Assembly: GCA_958295465.1 (NCBI GenBank)
Contig: OY282353.1
Coordinates: forward strand, 2,409,001-2,473,000
Length of the DNA: 64,000 nt
Direction: 5' to 3'
Origin: an uncultured Gammaproteobacteria bacterium
GTDB lineage: Bacteria > Pseudomonadota > Gammaproteobacteria > HK1
Numbering within the stretch: the stretch's first letter is position 1; each line of letters begins with the position of its first letter. Position numbers and translations under genes: made by a program. The notes under the pieces were generated by a model. That model searched no databases. It saw only the letters and a program-made list of their open reading frames with translations, and was not told the DNA's origin. Below, piece by piece: positions 20,572 through 29,885 of the stretch.

Positions 20572-21244
20572 TCATTCGTCTCCAACCGCCGCCCCCGTGG
20601 CCCGGGTCCGGGCCGCCTCGCCGACCTTCCCGCCCGCGAGGTCCGCCGCGAGCCGATCGGCGGCTCTGGCGCCGGGGTCGCCGTCCCCTCCGCCTCTCGC
20701 CGTATCGACCCCCACCCGATCCCCGTCGGGGAGGCGAAGCTCGATCGGACGGAAGCCTCCTCCGTTGATCGGGATCGTCGAATCGGTCATGGCGAGCACT
20801 GCGAAGCAAGCGCCCACGTACGCACCGGAAGGCACGCAGTTGAACGGACCTCGCACCTGCGGGTTCGTGTCCTCGAAGTCGACGAGCACCCGGTCGCCTG
20901 CGATCTCCCCCGCGACCTCGATTCGGACCGGCTCATCGAGCGCGACGTCTGGCAGGTGGGTCCCGCCGTGGCAGGGATCGTTCATGATGTAGACGTCGCC
21001 CTCCCGCATCCCGCCTGCCGGGAACTTCCCGATCACGGCCTGCACCGTGCCTTTGTCGAGCCGGTACGGTAATGAGAACGTGGCCGTCCGGGCAAGCGAA
21101 CGATCCGGATCGAAGTGATGGCGGAGCCGGACCGATGCACGGCGCCCTGGTCGCGTCGGAGCGGGAAATCGATCGCGCTCCCGAGGCGTCGATCGTGGAC
21201 GTTCGGCCGGTGGCGCCGGCCGAGGCGCACGCCATTTCGCTCAC
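20572..21244 (-). pseudogene. hyuB: N-methylhydantoinase/acetone-carboxylase-type subunit B, decayed
   Basis: Pieces of HyuB appear in order but with large gaps. GGMREGDVYIMNDPCHGGTH and LPDVALDE form the N-terminal metal-loop region; RVLVDFEDTNPQVRGPFNCV and PINGGGFRPIELRLPDGDRV are middle segments; a degenerate GGGDGDPGARAADRLAADLA resembles the C-terminal TPGGGG...DP region. The total is about 160 codons against 500 or more in intact proteins, so most of the middle is deleted. Upstream of 21045 the homology breaks up over several frames. The partner hyuA is absent. Confidence 0.75.
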
Positions 21245-21249
21245 GATGA

Positions 21250-22077
21250 CTACTTCGGCATCGGTCCCACCAGCAGCGCCGGATCGAGACGCCGGGCGAA
21301 GAGGTTGATCCGCCAGTCGAGATGCGGTCCGGTGGAGCGGCCGGTGGACCCCACCTCCGCGATGAGCTGTCCTTGAGCCACCCGCTCGCCCTTCTCGACC
21401 AGGATCCGCGACAGATGCAGGAACGCCGACGACAGTCCGTGGCCGTGGTCGATGATCATGGTGCCGCCGGAGAAGAACATGTCCGGGTGCACCAGGGTGA
21501 CCGTGCCGTCCGCCGGCGCGACGACCCTGGTACCGGCCGGCGCCGCGATGTCGATGCCGAAGTGCGGTCGCCGAGGCTCGCCGTTGAGGATGCGCTGCGA
21601 GCCGTAGACGCCGCTGATCCGGCCCTTGATCGGCCAGCGGAAGCCGCCGAGGAAGTCGGTGCGCGGGTCATCGGTGGTCCGGGCCTGCTTGACCATCTCG
21701 ACGTCGGCGCGGATCCGCGCGAGGTCTTCTTCGCTACGCGGCGTCACCTTGCCGGGAGGCAGCCCGTCGATGCGCTGGATCCGGTACTCCCGCCGCTCCA
21801 CCGCGAGGACCTGCCGCTCCCGCCGACCGTCCGGGAAGATCGCCACCAGCTCCGCTTCCGGCGGCGCGTCCCGCCCGAAGCCGACGAGGAACCAGCCGCC
21901 TTCGGACACCCGTACCGGCTCGCCCTCGAACTCGACGGCGGAACCCGGCGGCACGCGCCCGCGCAGCAGGCCGCCCTGCGTGCGCGGGCCGTCGAGTCGA
22001 ACCCCTGTCTCCGCCGCCGGCGTCAGGCCGAACGGCGGCAGCGCGAGGAGCGCCAAACCGCAGAGAACGGCCCGCAT
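21250..22077 (-). CDS. M23-family peptidase (LytM domain) with signal peptide
   Basis: 275 residues. The ATG at 22077 gives a clean signal peptide (MRAVLCGLALLALPPFGLTP); upstream in-frame ATGs add a basic, low-complexity stretch without family features. The LytM domain has RPHFGIDIAAPAGT (H-x3-D zinc ligands), FLHLSRI, and TGPHLDWRINL. The last motif is HxH in classical LytM enzymes and HxD here, a variant I have seen in other gammaproteobacterial M23 proteins. It probably acts on periplasmic peptidoglycan or regulates amidases. Confidence 0.88.
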   Translation of the reverse strand: MRAVLCGLALLALPPFGLTPAAETGVRLDGPRTQGGLLRGRVPPGSAVEFEGEPVRVSEGGWFLVGFGRDAPPEAELVAIFPDGRRERQVLAVERREYRIQRIDGLPPGKVTPRSEEDLARIRADVEMVKQARTTDDPRTDFLGGFRWPIKGRISGVYGSQRILNGEPRRPHFGIDIAAPAGTRVVAPADGTVTLVHPDMFFSGGTMIIDHGHGLSSAFLHLSRILVEKGERVAQGQLIAEVGSTGRSTGPHLDWRINLFARRLDPALLVGPMPK

Positions 22078-22505
22078 GGCCGGGATGGTGGGATCCACGA
22101 TCGTCCGGCGTCGAGGTTTGCGGCTCGCACCGTCCCGGCGGAAGACCTCCGGGAGAAAAACGCGCCGCCGGAGCGGCAGGAACGAACGCCCGCCATGCCC
22201 GCCGGCGCCGCGGCAGCCCCTCGGGACGATGCCGGACGGGGCGAGGTTCGGCGCGGGGGGGCTGCGCCGAGCCGAAGCCGGCGTACCGCGCCCGGAGCGC
22301 TCCCTGTTCGTCGCATGGCTCATGTGCTTGCTCCGTTCCGCGGGCATCGAATCTACCATCGGTGCATGGTGCGTTTCCGGGGTCCCCGTTCGTCGCCATC
22401 GCCTCGGCCCGGTTCGGGGCCAGGATTCCGGATCTCATCTTCACGTGATCCGCTGTCGCGGACACGAGCTTCACGAGACGGGACCCGGCAGGCTCAGCCT
22501 CCGGG
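22078..22505. other. Intergenic region between the MFS gene and the M23 peptidase
   Basis: 428 bp between two minus-strand genes. Open frames in it are extensions or shadows with Arg/Pro-rich translations. No RNA gene, repeat or terminator was recognised. It must contain the promoter of the M23 gene. Confidence 0.35.
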
Positions 22506-23756
22506 TCACCGGCGGTGCGGCGCCCGTGTCGCCATCGCCACCGCCGCCGCGAGCAGCGAGAGCGCCGCGAACGTCGCGAGGCCGCTCGCGTAGCTGCCGG
22601 TCAGGTCGTGGAGCAGGCCGGCGAGGAGTGGACCGACCGCCTGCCCCCCCACCTGCGCGGGGAGGGCCATCCCGCGGATCGCGCCGAAGTGGGCGCGGCC
22701 GAAGTAGTTCGCCAGCGCGACCGGGGGCATCGTGAGGATGCCGCCCACCCCTGCGCCGAACAGCACCGAAGCCGCGTAGCCGAGGGGCGGCCCGGAGACC
22801 GCGCCCATGGCCATCGCGCCGAGCGCCATGAGCGCCGCGCTTGCCGCAAGCGTCGTGTGTACCGGCACGCGGTCGCCGACATGGCCGAATACGATGCTCG
22901 ACAACACGATGGCGAGGGAGAACGTGCTCACGATCGTCGCCGTGATCGTCGGGGAGATACCGCGCTCCACGAGATGCGGCGCCCAGTGCAGGCTCACCCC
23001 CGCCTGGATCGAGAAGACGATCAGGGTGTACGCCATCACCAGCCAGAGCGCCGGAGTGCGCAGCGCCTGCGCCCGGGTGAAGGCGATCTCGCCCGCGGCA
23101 TCGCCCGTGCCGGCCACCGCCCGCGGGGCGGACTCGTCCCCGTCGGGTCGCAGCCCGATATCCTCCGGCTCGCGCACGAGCAGGAACCATTGCGGGACCA
23201 CCCCGAGCACGACGACGATTACCGCGAGCGCCAGCCATCCGGTGCGCCAGCCGCCGCCGGCGATCACGATCGCGGCGGCGAGCGGGAGGATGGTCAGCCC
23301 GATCCCGATGGACGTCGTGAGCAGCGACATTGCGAGGGCGCGGCGGCGTACGAACCACTTCGCGGCCACCGACGACGTCCCGAGATCGAAGGGCGTCGAG
23401 AAAATCATGCGCGAGACGCCGAACGCGACGTAGAACCAGAGCAGGCTCCGGGTGCCGGCGAGTGCGACGCAGCACGCGCTCATCGCCAGCGCACTCACGA
23501 TCAGCAGCGCCCGCGAGCCGTGGCGGTCGAACAGCGGCCCGATGAACGGCGCAGAGAGCGCCCCGAGCAAGGCGCCGACCGACACCGCGCCGGAGATCCC
23601 GGTGCGCGACCAGCCGAACTCGCCGGCCATCGGCACGATGAAGATGGAGAGCGTCGTCACCGAGGCGGCCTGGCGCACGGCGTTCGAGCACATCGCGCAG
23701 CCGACGACGGCCCAGCCGTAGAAGAAGGGGAGGCGTTGAACGAGGGTGCGGATCAT
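22506..23756 (-). CDS. Major facilitator superfamily transporter (monocarboxylate/oxalate-formate type)
   Basis: 416 residues with about 12 hydrophobic helices. The N-terminus FFYGWAVVGCAMCSNAV and the following GVSVGALLGALSAP/GPLFDRHGSR loop (motif A) resemble the OFA/monocarboxylate branch of MFS, whose members often begin with a YGWxV helix. ATG 23756 is chosen; an ATG six or seven codons upstream is possible. It is divergent from an HpcH-type aldolase and a malate/lactate-type dehydrogenase, so a carboxylate substrate is plausible, but that is inference. Confidence 0.85.
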   Translation of the reverse strand: MIRTLVQRLPFFYGWAVVGCAMCSNAVRQAASVTTLSIFIVPMAGEFGWSRTGISGAVSVGALLGALSAPFIGPLFDRHGSRALLIVSALAMSACCVALAGTRSLLWFYVAFGVSRMIFSTPFDLGTSSVAAKWFVRRRALAMSLLTTSIGIGLTILPLAAAIVIAGGGWRTGWLALAVIVVVLGVVPQWFLLVREPEDIGLRPDGDESAPRAVAGTGDAAGEIAFTRAQALRTPALWLVMAYTLIVFSIQAGVSLHWAPHLVERGISPTITATIVSTFSLAIVLSSIVFGHVGDRVPVHTTLAASAALMALGAMAMGAVSGPPLGYAASVLFGAGVGGILTMPPVALANYFGRAHFGAIRGMALPAQVGGQAVGPLLAGLLHDLTGSYASGLATFAALSLLAAAVAMATRAPHRR

Positions 23757-24050
23757 CGGCTCGGATCGGCCCTGCATCGCTCGGCGGTTCGCGAAGCGGG
23801 ATCGCGAGGCCGCTGGTGGTGTCTCGGCTTTGCCCTGGCCCGTGAAGCCGCGGCCCTTCGATCTCGCCCCGGGCGGTGGCCGAACACGCGGCGCGCGGTC
23901 CGCCACGACTGCCCGGAGGCCCGATCCGGGTCTCGCGGCGAACAAGGAACGGCCCTGACCGGACCGCACGCCCGCTTGACGCTTTTCACCCTTCGCCTTT
24001 ACGTTGCGCCGGCCTTCACAGGACTCAGTTCCGCTACGAGGATCATTACA

Positions 24051-24806
24051 TTGAAGACCAGATTGCGCGACACCTGGAACGCCGGTCGGGGCGGCGTCAA
24101 CGCATGGCTCTCCACCCCGAGCCCCGTCACCGCCGAGGTCACCGGCCAGGCCGGTTTCGACTCGGTCACCATCGATCTGCAGCACGGCCTGAACGACTAC
24201 CAGACGGCGCTGTCCATGCTCCAGGCCCTTGCGGCCAGCGATTCCACCCCGATGGCGCGGGTGCCGTGGCTCGAGCCGGGCATCATCATGAAGCTGCTCG
24301 ACGCGGGGGCGCTCGGCATCGTCTGTCCGATGGTCAACACCCGGGCCGACGCGGAACGCCTGGTGCACTACGCGAGCTACGCGCCGGCCGGCACACGGAG
24401 CTTCGGTCCGACCCGCGCGATGCTCGTCCACGGCGCGGACTACGTCTCGCGGGCGAACGACGCCGTCATCACCCTCGCGATGGTGGAGACGGCCGAGGCG
24501 CTCGGCAACGTCGCGGAGATCGCGAAGACGCCGGGGCTCACCGGCGTCTACATCGGCCCGAGCGACCTCGCGCTGTCGATGGGCCATGCGCCGAAGCTCG
24601 ACCCGGACGAACCGGCGGTGGTCGATGCGGTCAAGCGTATCCTCGATGCCTGCAAGGGCGCGGGGGTGCGTTGCGGCATCCATTGCCTCGCGCCCTCGTA
24701 CGCGAAGCGGATGCTCGGCATGGGCTTCGACCTGGTGACCCTGGGCAGCGACCTCCGGATCTACAGCGCGGCGTGCGCGAACGCGATCGCGGAGACGCGG
24801 GCATGA
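24051..24806 (+). CDS. HpcH/HpaI aldolase/citrate lyase family protein
   Basis: 251 residues in the class II pyruvate-aldolase TIM barrel. FDSVTIDLQHGLNDYQTALSM carries the base His and Asp, VPMVNTRADAERLV precedes the substrate Arg in RSFGPTRA, and metal ligands are Glu in MVETAEALGNV and Asp in IGPSDLALSMG. Such enzymes cleave or form 2-keto-3-deoxy or 4-hydroxy-2-oxo acids. The start is inferred as TTG 24051, preceded by GAGGA at about 24038-24042; no ATG or GTG fits the family N-terminus. The dehydrogenase gene follows 79 bp downstream. Confidence 0.9.
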   Translation: MKTRLRDTWNAGRGGVNAWLSTPSPVTAEVTGQAGFDSVTIDLQHGLNDYQTALSMLQALAASDSTPMARVPWLEPGIIMKLLDAGALGIVCPMVNTRADAERLVHYASYAPAGTRSFGPTRAMLVHGADYVSRANDAVITLAMVETAEALGNVAEIAKTPGLTGVYIGPSDLALSMGHAPKLDPDEPAVVDAVKRILDACKGAGVRCGIHCLAPSYAKRMLGMGFDLVTLGSDLRIYSAACANAIAETRA

Positions 24807-24885
24807 GCGGCGGCGGCACGGGCGCAAGCGCCGGGATGCGCATGAAAGGCGGCGACGGCATGGGTGCGTTTGCGGAGGAACGGGC

Positions 24886-26070
24886 ATGAACGACGGCAAC
24901 TGTAGCGACGCGGCCACGAATGGCGGCATCGGCGGCGGCGCGAGCGCCACGGTCCGCCGCGCGGACGGACAGGTGTACGTCGATGCACGGGCGATGGAGC
25001 GCCTCGTCGGTGTGATCTTCGAGCGCGCCGGATGCGATGCCGAGGAGGCCCACCGCATCGCGTGGCGGCTCACCGGCGCCAACCTTCGCGGGCACGATTC
25101 GCACGGCGTGCTCCGCACCCGCCGCTACCTGGAGTGGATGGAGGACGGTGCCGTCTTCCCCGGTCGGCGCATCGAGGTCGAGCGCGAGACCGGGGTGCTC
25201 GCGGTCATCGACGGCGACTACGGCTTCGGGCAGACGGTCGGGGAGCAGACGGTGGATCTCGGGGTCGCGAAGGCGCGCGAGCACGGGGTGGCGGTCACCG
25301 CGCTGAAGAACGCCGGCCACCTCGGCCGCATCGGGGATTGGGCGGAGCGCGCGGCGGAGTCGGATTGCGCATCTATCCACATGGTGAACGTGCGCGGCAG
25401 CCTGATCGTCGCGCCCTACGGGGCGATCGAACGCCGCGGCAGCACCTCGCCGTTCTGCGCCGGGGTGCCACGCCCCGGCGCCCCGCCGATCGTCCACGAC
25501 TTCGCCACCTCGGTGGTCGCGGAAGGCAAGGCGATGGTCGCCCTGCACGGCGGCAAGCCGCTGCCCGGAGACGCGCTTGTCGATGCGGACGGGAATGACA
25601 CCTCGGACCCGCGCCCGCTCTACGGCGAGACACCGCCGGGCCGCACCCCCGACCCCCATGCCGGTCCGGGCGCCCTCAATGCGTTCGGCCTCCACAAGGG
25701 CTCCGGGCTCAACTTCTTCATGGAGATGTTCGGCGGCGCGCTCACCGGCTCCGGCACCGCGGCGGCCCTCGGCGACACCGGGAAGCGCCGGTTCTGCAAC
25801 GGCATGCTGTCGATCTACATGCACGTGGGCGCCTTCCACGACGACGACTGGTTCGCGCGCGAGGTGAGCGCCTACGTCGAGTACTGGAAGGCGGCGCGGC
25901 CGTCGCGTCCCGGGGGTGAAGTGCTGGTGCCGGGCGAGAAGGAACGCCGGACCATGGCCGAGCGTCGCGAGAGCGGCCTGCCGCTCCCGGAAGGGGCATG
26001 GGCGGACATCCTGGCCGCGGCGGAAAAGGTGGGAATGAGCGGCGGCGAGGTGGACGCGGCGCTGAGCTGA
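24886..26070 (+). CDS. Ldh family (LDH2/malate dehydrogenase type) oxidoreductase
   Basis: 394 residues, an NAD(P)-dependent 2-hydroxyacid dehydrogenase of the Ldh_2 family. Diagnostic segments are GHDSHGVLRTRRYLEWM with the catalytic His, KNAGHLGRIGDW, the cofactor region VNVRGSLIVAPYG, and GLHKGSGLNFFMEMFGGAL. The first 25 residues are Gly/Ser/Ala-rich and may be disordered. It sits in an apparent operon with the HpcH-type aldolase and divergent from an MFS transporter: together they could take up and degrade a sugar acid or hydroxy acid. Confidence 0.92.
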   Translation: MNDGNCSDAATNGGIGGGASATVRRADGQVYVDARAMERLVGVIFERAGCDAEEAHRIAWRLTGANLRGHDSHGVLRTRRYLEWMEDGAVFPGRRIEVERETGVLAVIDGDYGFGQTVGEQTVDLGVAKAREHGVAVTALKNAGHLGRIGDWAERAAESDCASIHMVNVRGSLIVAPYGAIERRGSTSPFCAGVPRPGAPPIVHDFATSVVAEGKAMVALHGGKPLPGDALVDADGNDTSDPRPLYGETPPGRTPDPHAGPGALNAFGLHKGSGLNFFMEMFGGALTGSGTAAALGDTGKRRFCNGMLSIYMHVGAFHDDDWFAREVSAYVEYWKAARPSRPGGEVLVPGEKERRTMAERRESGLPLPEGAWADILAAAEKVGMSGGEVDAALS

Positions 26071-26254
26071 AGCGTGGGACGGCGCTCGATGCGACTTGGA
26101 CATGGAATACGCGCATGGTCCGCTCGGCTCCGAGCACAGGCCGGTGCACCCCGGCGGCGCCCGGTACGGTCACCGTCACGATGAGGTTCGACGGCCCGCA
26201 GGCGTTGCGGGCCGTCAGCGTGATCGCGCAGGTCCCGGCCGCCGGCGATGGGGC

Positions 26255-26560
26255 GTGGCGCCGTCGATGGGCTCGGTCGGGGACTGCTTCGACAACGCCA
26301 TGGCCGAGAGCTTCTTCGCCACCCTCGAATGCGAGCTGCGCGACCGCACGCACTTCCACGACCCCCGGTCAAGCCGGGGGCAGGCTCATCACCAGGCGCG
26401 CAGAGCGATCTTCGGATTCATCGAGGGATGGTATGACCCGCATCGTCGTCACCGGGGCCTCGGTCGGCAATCCCCGATGGCCTTCGAGAGGAGCGACCAG
26501 GAAGCGGCATGCAACCCAAGCCCTTCACTGTCCACTGAATCGGGGCAACTCCAGTAGGGA
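26255..26560 (+). pseudogene. IS3-family transposase, C-terminal remnant with right end
   Basis: Reads SMGSVGDCFDNAMAESFFAT, the last part of the DDE integrase domain (the catalytic Glu lies in MAESFF), then FGFIEGWYDPHRRHRGLG, the usual C-terminus of IS3 OrfB. The sequence TGTCCACTGAATCGGGGCAA at about 26527 looks like an IS3 right terminal repeat. OrfA and most of OrfB are gone. A small hairpin element interrupts it. The preceding 180 bp holds, on the other strand, a fragment (AITLTARNACGPSNLIVTVT) like an Ig/PKD-type adhesin domain. Confidence 0.8.
26362..26380. repeat. REP-like hairpin inside the IS3 remnant
   Basis: Perfect 7-bp arms CCCCCGG/CCGGGGG around TCAAG, followed by GCAGGCT. 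It replaces the residues normally found between the LDR-type and RRAIF segments of the transposase, so it appears to be inserted. A related GC-rich hairpin containing GGGGCAGGCT lies at 36445-36486. Confidence 0.5.
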
Positions 26561-26872
26561 CGATGCGGCCGCGTAGCACTTTCTGGCAGCGAGCCGATGG
26601 CGCCTGCAACGATCCAGCGGGCGGCGGCCTCATCGAAGGGCTCGAACGATACGTCGGCCAGGACTTCTTCAGCTTGAGCGGCACTCGGGAGAAGCCATGA
26701 AACAGGTCGCCCCCCTGTCCGGCCGGACGGCGAGCCGATGCCGCGGCGGCGAAAGCACGGGCGGGGCAAGGGCCGCAGCCGGCCAAAACGTCGTCACGAG
26801 TGGATCGGGGGCGTGCGCGTCACGGTAAACGCATTGGCGAGGCACACGACCAAGCCAAGGCGAACGAATCTC
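26561..26872. other. Unassigned region between the IS3 remnant and Uma2 gene
   Basis: 312 bp. The minus strand has an open stretch containing EEVLADVSFEPFDEAAARWI that looks protein-like in composition, but it runs into the IS3 end and has no family I recognise. No RNA gene or repeat seen. Confidence 0.3.
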
Positions 26873-27628
26873 TCAGGGCCGTCGCTTCTCCGGCGGCACC
26901 GGAATGCCTCCCGAAGACAGGAGCGCTTCCAGTTCGGCGACCCGTGCCTCGGCGGCGCGACGGGCCGCTGCTTCTTGCTGACGGGCCGCTGCTTCTCGCT
27001 GACGGGCCGCTGCCTCCTCACGGTGTGTGAGGAACACTCGACCGGTGGCCGGATCGTACAGACGCAACGCCTGCCCACGGCGGCACAGATACAGCCCGAG
27101 GGTCTCGCTCCACACCCCCTCCATCCCGTCCCCCACCCGCTCCGGCGCCATCGGCTCGTACTCGCTCCCGCGCAAACGCATCCCCTGCAGCGGCGGTGTC
27201 AGGTACTCTCCCTTCGGATCGAAAAGAAAGTACTCGCTCACGCCCAACCGTCCGTACAACGCACGCTTGCGCACCTGGTCATCGCGCCGCGTGCTCCGCG
27301 ACGTCACCTCCAGCACGAAGTCCGGCTCCTTCGGCTCCTCCCATAGCTTGTACGTGTCCCGCCAACCCCCCTCGCGCAACTCGTCCTTCACCGCACCGAC
27401 GACCACGAACACGTCCGGCACCACCGACGCCCGAGGGTTCCCCTCCTCGTAGTACACGAACATGTCGCCACTCACGTAGACGTCCGGGCGCCCGTCGAAG
27501 CGCTCACGCAGTCCGCCGATGGTGTCGATGATGCAATCGCGGTGGACCGGCGTCTCAGCCATCGGCTGGCCGTCCGAGCTGGGGTACTCGACCGGGGCGG
27601 AAGCGGGATAGCGCTGGGAACCGCTCAT
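26873..27628 (-). CDS. Uma2 family endonuclease-like protein (DUF820)
   Basis: 251 residues of the Uma2/DUF820 family, a PD-(D/E)XK-fold group of unknown biological role, common in multiple copies in cyanobacteria, PVC bacteria and some proteobacteria. VVPDVFVVVG carries the active-site-like Asp and DFVLEVTSRSTRRDD the E-x-x-S/K-type motif, followed by KRALYGRLGVSEYFLFDP. The C-terminus is a Gln/Ala/Arg-rich coiled coil with a repeated AARQ(R/Q)EA unit. A second, broken Uma2 gene is at 29886-30624. Confidence 0.88.
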   Translation of the reverse strand: MSGSQRYPASAPVEYPSSDGQPMAETPVHRDCIIDTIGGLRERFDGRPDVYVSGDMFVYYEEGNPRASVVPDVFVVVGAVKDELREGGWRDTYKLWEEPKEPDFVLEVTSRSTRRDDQVRKRALYGRLGVSEYFLFDPKGEYLTPPLQGMRLRGSEYEPMAPERVGDGMEGVWSETLGLYLCRRGQALRLYDPATGRVFLTHREEAAARQREAAARQQEAAARRAAEARVAELEALLSSGGIPVPPEKRRP

Positions 27629-28219
27629 CGGCGAGTCCTCCGGGACAGGACAACAACATCATTGGAAGCTTTTCCCGAGCGACGGTAGCACGGGCGCGTT
27701 CATGCCCTCAAACCGGGCCGCCTGCGTGGACCATCCGTGACGTATCGGCCTCGCTGCGTCGGCATCGTGCAAGGCACGACCGTTTCGCGGCCGCCCCGCA
27801 GGTCTGCCCGTGCGCAATCGCCGATGCCGGCGCTGTTACGCCGCCGCCGACACCAGGAACGATTCGTTCCATGCGAGCTCCGGGAAGCCATTGTCGAGAA
27901 CATCGGCGCACCGGCGATGCTGCCGCGACAGGGGGGCGATTCTCGACGCTCCGGAGGTGAAGGTCATGCGCCTTCGGCCCCGCAAGACGCAGGCCGCCGG
28001 AGACAGCCCACCGGCTCACGCCTCGAAACCGCTTTGCCCGGGCGAAATCGGGAGGGGGGAGTGAGCAGGACGACCGCTCCCCGCAGGCACTGCGGAGGCT
28101 CGATCGCTCCGTGCAGCGTACGATCTTCCGCTACATCCCAGACCGCATCCGGACGCCCGGACGTCTGCGTAGAGACAGAACGAAATCCGGTGGCCGGTAA
28201 CCGCAGACTCCCTCCAGCC
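27629..28219. other. Long intergenic region between Uma2 gene and nuoF
   Basis: 591 bp. Open frames on both strands are short and have no family resemblance (for example a 103-codon minus frame at 27708-28019). It is flanked by minus-strand genes, so the Uma2 promoter should lie within it. I see no tRNA, repeat array or IS end. Confidence 0.35.
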
Positions 28220-29518
28220 TCACGCCGCCTCCCGCACCCCCGGCGGGAAGGCCCCGTGATCGACGTGGTACTGGAACTCGTCGCGGAAGTGGCGCAGGAA
28301 GCCCTGCACCGGCCAGGCCGCGGCGTCGCCCAAGGCACAAATGGTGCGGCCCTCGATGTTGTCGGCCACGTCGACGAGCATGTCCAGCTCCTCCTGCCGC
28401 GCCTCCCCGCGCTCGATGCGGCACAGCACGCGGTACAGCCAACCCGTCCCTTCGCGACACGGCGTGCACTGCCCGCAGGACTCGGCGTAGTAGAAGCGCG
28501 CGATGCGGCGCAGCATGCTCACCATGGACGTGGTCTCGTCCATCACCACCACCGCCCCGGAGCCGAGCAGCGAGCCCGCTTTCTGGATGGAGTCGTAGTC
28601 CATGTCCACCTCCATCATGACGTCGCCGGGGAGCGGCGGCACCGACGAGCCGCCGGGGATCACCGCCTTGAGTCGGCGCCCGCCGCGCACGCCGCCCGCC
28701 AGCGCCAGGAGGTCGCGGAACGGGGTGCCCAGCGGCACCTCGAAGTTCCCGGGACGGTTGACGTGCCCGGACACCGAGAAGCACTTCACCCCGCCGTTGT
28801 TCGGCCGGCCCAGAGCCATGAACCAGTCGCCGCCGTTGCGGATGATTGACGGCACCGAGGCGAAGGTCTCGGTGTTGTTGATCGTCGTCGGCTGGCCGTA
28901 GACCCCGTACTGGGCGGGGAACGGCGGCTTGAACCGCGGCAGCCCCTTCTTGCCCTCCAGGGATTCGATGAGCGCGGTCTCCTCGCCGCAGATGTAGGCG
29001 CCCGCGCCCAGCGTGGCGTAGAGGTCGAAATCAACCCCGGTGCCCAGGATGTCCCGACCGAGCAGCCCCTTCCCGCGGGCGGATTCCAGCGCCTGCTCGA
29101 AGCGCCGGAAGGGCTCGTCCATGAACTCGCCGCGGATGTAGTTGTATCCGACGGTGGCGCCCATGGCGTACCCCCCGATCGCCATCCCCTCGACGAGGGC
29201 GTGGGGGTTGAAGCGCAGGATGTCGCGGTCCTTGCACGTCCCGGGCTCGCTCTCGTCGGAGTTGCACACCGCGTACGTCTGGCCCTCGAACCCCTTGGGC
29301 ATGAAGCTCCACTTCAGCCCCGCGGGGAACCCGGCCCCGCCGCGCCCGCGCAACCCCGACTTCTTGACCTCCTCCACCACCGCCTCGGGGGGGATCTTCT
29401 CGGCCAGGATCTTCCGCCACGCCTCGTAGCCGCCCACCCGCTCGTAGCTCTCGATGCGCCACGGCTCGTCGAGCCCGAGCGTCGCGTAGCAGACCGAGTT
29501 GAGGGCGTCGATGGTCAT
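28220..29518 (-). CDS. nuoF: NADH-quinone oxidoreductase subunit F (or related NADH-binding flavoprotein)
   Basis: 432 residues. The NADH/FMN region shows [17 protein letters not shown] and [34 protein letters not shown] follows, and the N3 iron-sulfur cluster motif is [12 protein letters not shown] with the fourth Cys in [12 protein letters not shown]. This is the NADH-accepting subunit of complex I. Oddly no other nuo gene is adjacent: a Uma2 gene lies downstream and a duplicated copy of its own 5' end lies upstream. It could be an extra copy outside the nuo operon, or the operon was broken by rearrangement. Confidence 0.93.
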   Translation of the reverse strand: MTIDALNSVCYATLGLDEPWRIESYERVGGYEAWRKILAEKIPPEAVVEEVKKSGLRGRGGAGFPAGLKWSFMPKGFEGQTYAVCNSDESEPGTCKDRDILRFNPHALVEGMAIGGYAMGATVGYNYIRGEFMDEPFRRFEQALESARGKGLLGRDILGTGVDFDLYATLGAGAYICGEETALIESLEGKKGLPRFKPPFPAQYGVYGQPTTINNTETFASVPSIIRNGGDWFMALGRPNNGGVKCFSVSGHVNRPGNFEVPLGTPFRDLLALAGGVRGGRRLKAVIPGGSSVPPLPGDVMMEVDMDYDSIQKAGSLLGSGAVVVMDETTSMVSMLRRIARFYYAESCGQCTPCREGTGWLYRVLCRIERGEARQEELDMLVDVADNIEGRTICALGDAAAWPVQGFLRHFRDEFQYHVDHGAFPPGVREAA

Positions 29519-29756
29519 GAGAGCGTCAGAGCCATCCGCCGGCGGATGATCCGCCGGACCGCCGGGCGGTGACGCCGATCGCCTGGGGGAGAGCGGGAGG
29601 CATTCGGTGGATCACGGGGACGCAGCAGACCGAGTTGAGGGCGTCGATGGTCATGAGGGCATCAGAGCCATCCGCTGGCGGATGACCCGCCGGACCGCCG
29701 GGCGGTGACGCCGATCGCCTGGGGGAGAGCGGGAGGCATTCGGTGGATCACGGAGT
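29488..29756. repeat. Tandem duplication of the nuoF 5' end and upstream sequence
   Basis: Two copies with a 136-bp period: 29488-29623 and 29624-29756. They differ at only a handful of positions. The first covers the first 31 bases of nuoF, its start codon and about 105 bp upstream; the second is a partial 5' copy with its own start codon and no gene behind it. The shared segment includes an inverted GC-rich patch (CCGGCGG...CCGCCGG type) near 29540/29675. Confidence 0.9.
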
Positions 29757-29885
29757 TCGGAGCGTGGGTGCGTATGCGAGAGAAACAATGGGAACGATTG
29801 GGGCGCCGAGGGGCCGCCCGGCGACGCGCAGTATACTGAAGACACGTGCCCGGAGACGAGAATCGCCGGGAACGAGCCTGCCACC

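Noticed and set aside
18919..21072. 717-codon plus-strand reading frame
   Set aside because: Antisense to the EmrAB-type pair and hyuB remnant.
22515..24806. 763-codon plus-strand reading frame as one gene
   Set aside because: Only its last 251 codons (from TTG 24051) are the aldolase; the first 500 are antisense to the MFS gene.
26071..26250. Adhesin-like Ig/PKD gene on the minus strand
   Set aside because: Only about 20 residues resemble such domains and no larger frame supports a gene; noted in the IS3 entry instead.
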